Shown: piece by piece, positions 32,429 to 33,755 of the stretch
How positions within the stretch are numbered: the first letter of the stretch is position 1
Layout: each line of letters opens with the position of its first letter
Origin: an uncultured Pelagibacteraceae bacterium
Lineage (GTDB): Bacteria > Pseudomonadota > Alphaproteobacteria > Pelagibacterales > Pelagibacteraceae
Direction: 5' to 3'
Assembly (NCBI GenBank): GCA_902635975.1
Contig: CACPQC010000008.1
Location: 1 to 33,755 of the forward strand
DNA: 33,755 bases
Position numbers and translations under genes: made by a program
Notes under the pieces: generated by a model
Databases searched by the model: none
What the model was told of the DNA's origin: nothing
Seen by the model: the letters and a program-made list of their open reading frames with translations, nothing else

Positions 32429-32854
32429 ATGAAACTAACATCTAAAGGCAGATATGCGGTAATGGCTTTAGCTGATCTCGCAAGATTTGACAGTATAAAC
32501 CCAGTGTCTCTAAGGGACATATCGCTAAGACAGGGCATCTCTCTTGATTACCTAGAACAGATTTTTTCTAAACTTAGAAAAAAAGAAATTGTTTTAAGTG
32601 TTAGAGGGAATCAAGGAGGCTATGTTTTAAATAAAAAAGCTAAAGAAATTAAACTTACAAATATTTTTGATGCGGTTGATGAAAAAGTAAAAACTGTTCA
32701 GTGCAAAAAAGATTCTAAAAAAAGCTGTAATGGCAGGTCTACAAAATGTTTAACCCATAATTTATGGGATGAGCTTGAAAACCACATTAATGATTTTTTT
32801 GAAAGAAAGAGTTTAGAGGACCTTGTTAAGGAAAATAACGAAAGAAGAATTTAA
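32429..32854 (+). CDS. iscR: Rrf2-family Fe-S cluster regulator IscR
   Basis: IscR senses Fe-S demand by binding a [2Fe-2S] cluster and controls Fe-S assembly genes. From ATG 32429 the protein has 141 residues and begins [18 protein letters not shown], as IscR proteins do. The winged helix-turn-helix includes [20 protein letters not shown] and [11 protein letters not shown]. Cluster ligands are visible near residues 91-111: three Cys and the His in KCLTH. Spacing is C-x7-C-x6-C-x2-H, longer than the C-x5-C-x5-C-x2-H of E. coli. A longer reading from ATG 32375 adds 18 residues, but these would be encoded by the operator and promoter. sufB starts 2 bases after the stop, so IscR is the first gene of a suf operon. 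Confidence 0.92.
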   Translation: MKLTSKGRYAVMALADLARFDSINPVSLRDISLRQGISLDYLEQIFSKLRKKEIVLSVRGNQGGYVLNKKAKEIKLTNIFDAVDEKVKTVQCKKDSKKSCNGRSTKCLTHNLWDELENHINDFFERKSLEDLVKENNERRI

Positions 32855-32856
32855 AG

Positions 32857-33755
32857 ATGGACACAAGAGAAAAAGATATAGAAAAGTTAAAGGATTATAA
32901 ATACGGCTTTACCACTGATATTGAAAACATAAAAGCTCCAAAAGGCCTAAATGAGGATGTGATCAGATTTATTTCTAATATTAAAAAAGAACCACAATGG
33001 ATGTTAGAATTTAGATTAAAAGCTTATGAGCGATTAAAACTTTTAAAAGAACCAAATTGGCAAAAGCCAAAGTATCCTAAAATTGATTATCAAGATTTAT
33101 ACTATTATTCAGCACCAAAAAGCATGAAGGATAAACCTAAAAGTTTAGATGAGCTCGACCCTAAACTTTTAGAAACATACAAAAAACTTGGAATTCCATT
33201 ACAAGAGCAAGCAAGATTAAATGGAATCGCTGTTGATGCAGTATTTGATTCTGTTTCAGTAGCAACCACTTTTAAAGGTGAATTAACAAAACATGGTATA
33301 ATTTTTTGTTCTATGTCAGAAGCAATTCAAAAATATCCCAATCTTGTAAAAAAATATTTAGGTACAGTAATACCAGTTACAGACCATTTCTTTGCTACAC
33401 TAAACTCTGCTGTATTTACAGATGGATCATTCGTTTATATTCCTGAAGGTGTTAAGTGCCCTATGGAATTGTCGACTTATTTCAGAATTAATGCGTCTCA
33501 GACAGGTCAATTTGAGAGAACGTTGATTATTGCTGATAAGGGAAGTTATGTGAGTTATCTCGAAGGATGTACAGCTCCAATGAGAGACGAAAATCAATTG
33601 CATGCTGCGAATGTTGAGTTGATTGCTTTAGATGATGCAGAAATAAAATATTCAACTGTGCAAAATTGGTATCCAGGTGACGAAAATGGCAAAGGAGGAA
33701 TTTATAATTTTGTAACTAAAAGAGGATTATGTAAGGGAAAGAATTCTAAGATTTC
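32857..33755 (+). CDS. sufB: Fe-S cluster scaffold subunit SufB, 3'-truncated by the window edge
   Basis: SufB, with SufC and SufD, forms the scaffold on which Fe-S clusters are built. The frame is open from ATG 32857 to the last base, giving about 299 residues of a protein usually near 480. Recognisable segments are [18 protein letters not shown] at the N-terminus, [58 protein letters not shown], and [10 protein letters not shown], whose Cys corresponds to the sulfur-accepting Cys254 of E. coli SufB. The beta-helix core starts near residue 150. It lies 2 bases after iscR and is probably the first structural gene of a sufBCDS operon under IscR control. No stop is seen in the window. Confidence 0.96.
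   Translation, partial: MDTREKDIEKLKDYKYGFTTDIENIKAPKGLNEDVIRFISNIKKEPQWMLEFRLKAYERLKLLKEPNWQKPKYPKIDYQDLYYYSAPKSMKDKPKSLDELDPKLLETYKKLGIPLQEQARLNGIAVDAVFDSVSVATTFKGELTKHGIIFCSMSEAIQKYPNLVKKYLGTVIPVTDHFFATLNSAVFTDGSFVYIPEGVKCPMELSTYFRINASQTGQFERTLIIADKGSYVSYLEGCTAPMRDENQLHAANVELIALDDAEIKYSTVQNWYPGDENGKGGIYNFVTKRGLCKGKNSKI

Noticed and set aside
1..33755. tRNA, rRNA, CRISPR arrays, insertion sequences, prophage
   Set aside because: No GC-rich cloverleaf-sized gaps, regular spaced repeats, transposase or integrase motifs are seen; gaps between genes are at most about 133 bases.

Overview
The window is a gene-dense, strongly A+T-rich stretch of bacterial chromosome. It fits a streamlined marine alphaproteobacterium of the SAR11/Pelagibacterales type. 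That assignment is inferred from four things: Lys/Asn/Ile-rich proteins; almost no intergenic DNA; alphaproteobacterial marker families (an NDUFA12-type complex I protein, DUF2155, DUF2066 next to Hda, and a stand-alone NrdJ-like TSCPD protein); and conserved neighbourhoods such as pepA | lptF-lptG-lptD-surA-pdxA-rsmA. There are 33 protein genes, partial at both ends (fabD on the left, sufB on the right). I see no rRNA, tRNA, insertion sequence, prophage or CRISPR. No stretch without a gene exceeds about 135 bases.

Layout. 1-2529 (+): fatty-acid synthesis genes fabD-fabG-acpP, then gmk. 2518-9758 (-): an envelope and housekeeping operon, lptF-lptG-lptD-surA-pdxA-rsmA, covering LPS export, outer-membrane folding, vitamin B6 synthesis and rRNA methylation. 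9871-11731 (+): pepA and ndk. 11721-13308 (-): purM-purN for purine synthesis. 13321-16826 (+): a DUF2066 protein, hda and aspS. 16828-17649 (-): the TSCPD protein. 17763-18492 (+): NDUFA12 family and DUF2155. 18489-20696 (-): aroQ-accB-accC, covering shikimate and malonyl-CoA synthesis. 20713-21707 (+): thiS-thiG for the thiamine thiazole. 21700-23498 (-): RNase E/G with a frame break. 23595-29218 (+): a class A penicillin-binding protein, prfB and an AsmA-like protein. 29215-30444 (-): tyrS. 30492-31637 (+): anmK. 31639-32295 (-): an alpha/beta hydrolase. 32429-end (+): iscR-sufB, the start of an Fe-S cluster assembly operon.

The most interesting points are these. (1) The RNase E/G gene is split by a -1 frame break exactly at the heptamer A-AAA-AAG, the dnaX-type slippery site. 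The same protein lacks the zinc-link CPxC motif and has only a short Lys-rich tail. (2) iscR has an almost perfect type-1 IscR operator overlapping its promoter. (3) prfB keeps the autoregulatory +1 frameshift (CTT TGA preceded by AAGGAG), and its stop is fused to the start of the next gene. (4) All seven convergent gene pairs overlap or are 1 base apart, so none leaves room for an intrinsic terminator between the stops. One overlap is a 12-base palindrome coding Leu-Ile-Asn-stop on both strands. (5) Two divergent pairs start only 12 and 16 bases apart.

I found no clearly new multi-gene defence or metabolic system. The novelty lies in compact gene architecture and translational recoding.
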